Source of the DNA: CASFRF01 sp031549345
GTDB lineage: Bacteria; Verrucomicrobiota; Lentisphaeria; Victivallales; Victivallaceae
DNA length: 40,167 nt
Direction: 5' to 3'
Assembly (NCBI GenBank): GCA_031549345.1
Contig: JAVBPY010000014.1
Location: forward strand, 1 to 40,167
This document shows, in pieces, positions 40,015-40,167 of this stretch (position 1 is its first letter; each line of letters opens with the position of its first letter). Under the pieces are notes generated by a model that was given only the letters and a program-made list of their open reading frames with translations, ran no database searches and was not told the DNA's origin. A program made the translations under genes and the position numbers.

Positions 40015-40158
40015 CTCTATCACCCCGCGCCACCGGTGCTCTATCACCCCGCGCCACCGGGGCTCTATCACCCCGCGCCACCGGGGCTCTATCACCCCGC
40101 GCCACCGGTGCTCTATCACCCCGCGCCACCGGGGCTCTATCACCCCGCGCCACCGGTG
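40015..40158. repeat. 24-bp tandem repeat array, six full copies, reaching the window edge
   Basis: The unit is CTCTATCACCCCGCGCCACC plus GGKG. Copies begin at 40015, 40039, 40063, 40087, 40111 and 40135 and differ only at position 23: T, G, G, T, G, T. A diverged seventh start (CTCTAGCAC) is cut by the window end. The unit length is a multiple of three; it would read LYHPAPPV/G on the plus strand or RWRGVIEP/H on the minus strand, but no gene can be anchored. Confidence 0.95.
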
Positions 40159-40167
40159 CTCTAGCAC

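Noticed and set aside
40015..40158. Tandem array considered as a CRISPR
   Set aside because: Units are directly contiguous with no unique spacers, and no cas genes are present.
39781..40164. Plus-strand open frame encoding LYHPAPPV/G repeats
   Set aside because: It depends on the tandem repeat and on palindromic intergenic DNA, has no ribosome site or domain, and open frames exist on both strands because the repeat unit is a multiple of three.

Overview
This is a GC-rich bacterial chromosome segment, most probably from the PVC superphylum and best matched to Lentisphaerota (Victivallales-like). The grounds are the ribosomal order rpmJ-rpsM-rpsK-rpoA-rplQ with no rpsD between rpsK and rpoA (as in Chlamydiae), an RHS-type remnant ending in a DPLGYPDGWN core, an exported protein with a PEP-CTERM-like C-terminus, and an L-rhamnose plus alpha-galactosidase gut-glycan flavour. 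The phylum assignment is inference. Most of the window is ordinary housekeeping DNA packed into ATGA-overlapping operons. The accessory parts are the left end, a small island near 16-18.2 kb, and the repeat-rich right end. Layout: (1) 1-1771 is a decay zone with a truncated exported protein, an RHS gene broken by three frame changes and a GNAT acetyltransferase missing its middle. (2) 1772-9931, minus strand, holds an APH-like kinase/HAD phosphatase pair and, upstream, a tight operon: lipoprotein, ppx, ppk, phosphofructokinase, CYTH triphosphatase-like protein and hpt. This operon looks centred on polyphosphate, PPi and purine salvage. (3) 10041-15916, plus strand, is a continuous gene train: aroE, prepilin peptidase, rhaA, a rhamnulose-1-phosphate aldolase-like protein with a vestigial SDR lobe, an SGNH hydrolase and an unknown. 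(4) 15921-18199 is a three-gene cassette of unknown, partly membrane proteins. It is bracketed by the intact 3' end of the next gene and a decayed second copy of that 3' end. (5) 18207-21256, minus strand, has a GH4 alpha-galactosidase overlapping a radical SAM-methyltransferase fusion that looks like a one-polypeptide route to mnm5U34 in tRNA. (6) 21378-24919 is grpE-dnaJ-smpB-miaB. Its promoter appears to share one palindromic -35 hexamer with the divergent alpha-galactosidase promoter. (7) 25116-27903 has a PEP-CTERM-like exported protein and, divergently, ligA. (8) 28165-30690 is the rpmJ-rplQ operon behind a structured leader of about 200 nt. (9) 30751-33481 is murG and ybiT. (10) 33611-39452 is a three-gene envelope/export operon: a WecA-like transferase fused to a CapD-type membrane/Rossmann module, an ABC exporter with two degenerate C39-like domains, and an HlyD-type adaptor. 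(11) 39453-40167 has no convincing gene; it is rich in palindromes and ends in a 24-bp tandem repeat that runs to the window edge. The best candidates for something new are the radical SAM-MnmC fusion, the shared -35 divergent promoter, the cassette bracketed by 3' ends, the tandem degenerate C39 exporter with its fused glycan-transferase partner, the aldolase with the collapsed SDR lobe, and the polyphosphate/PPi operon.
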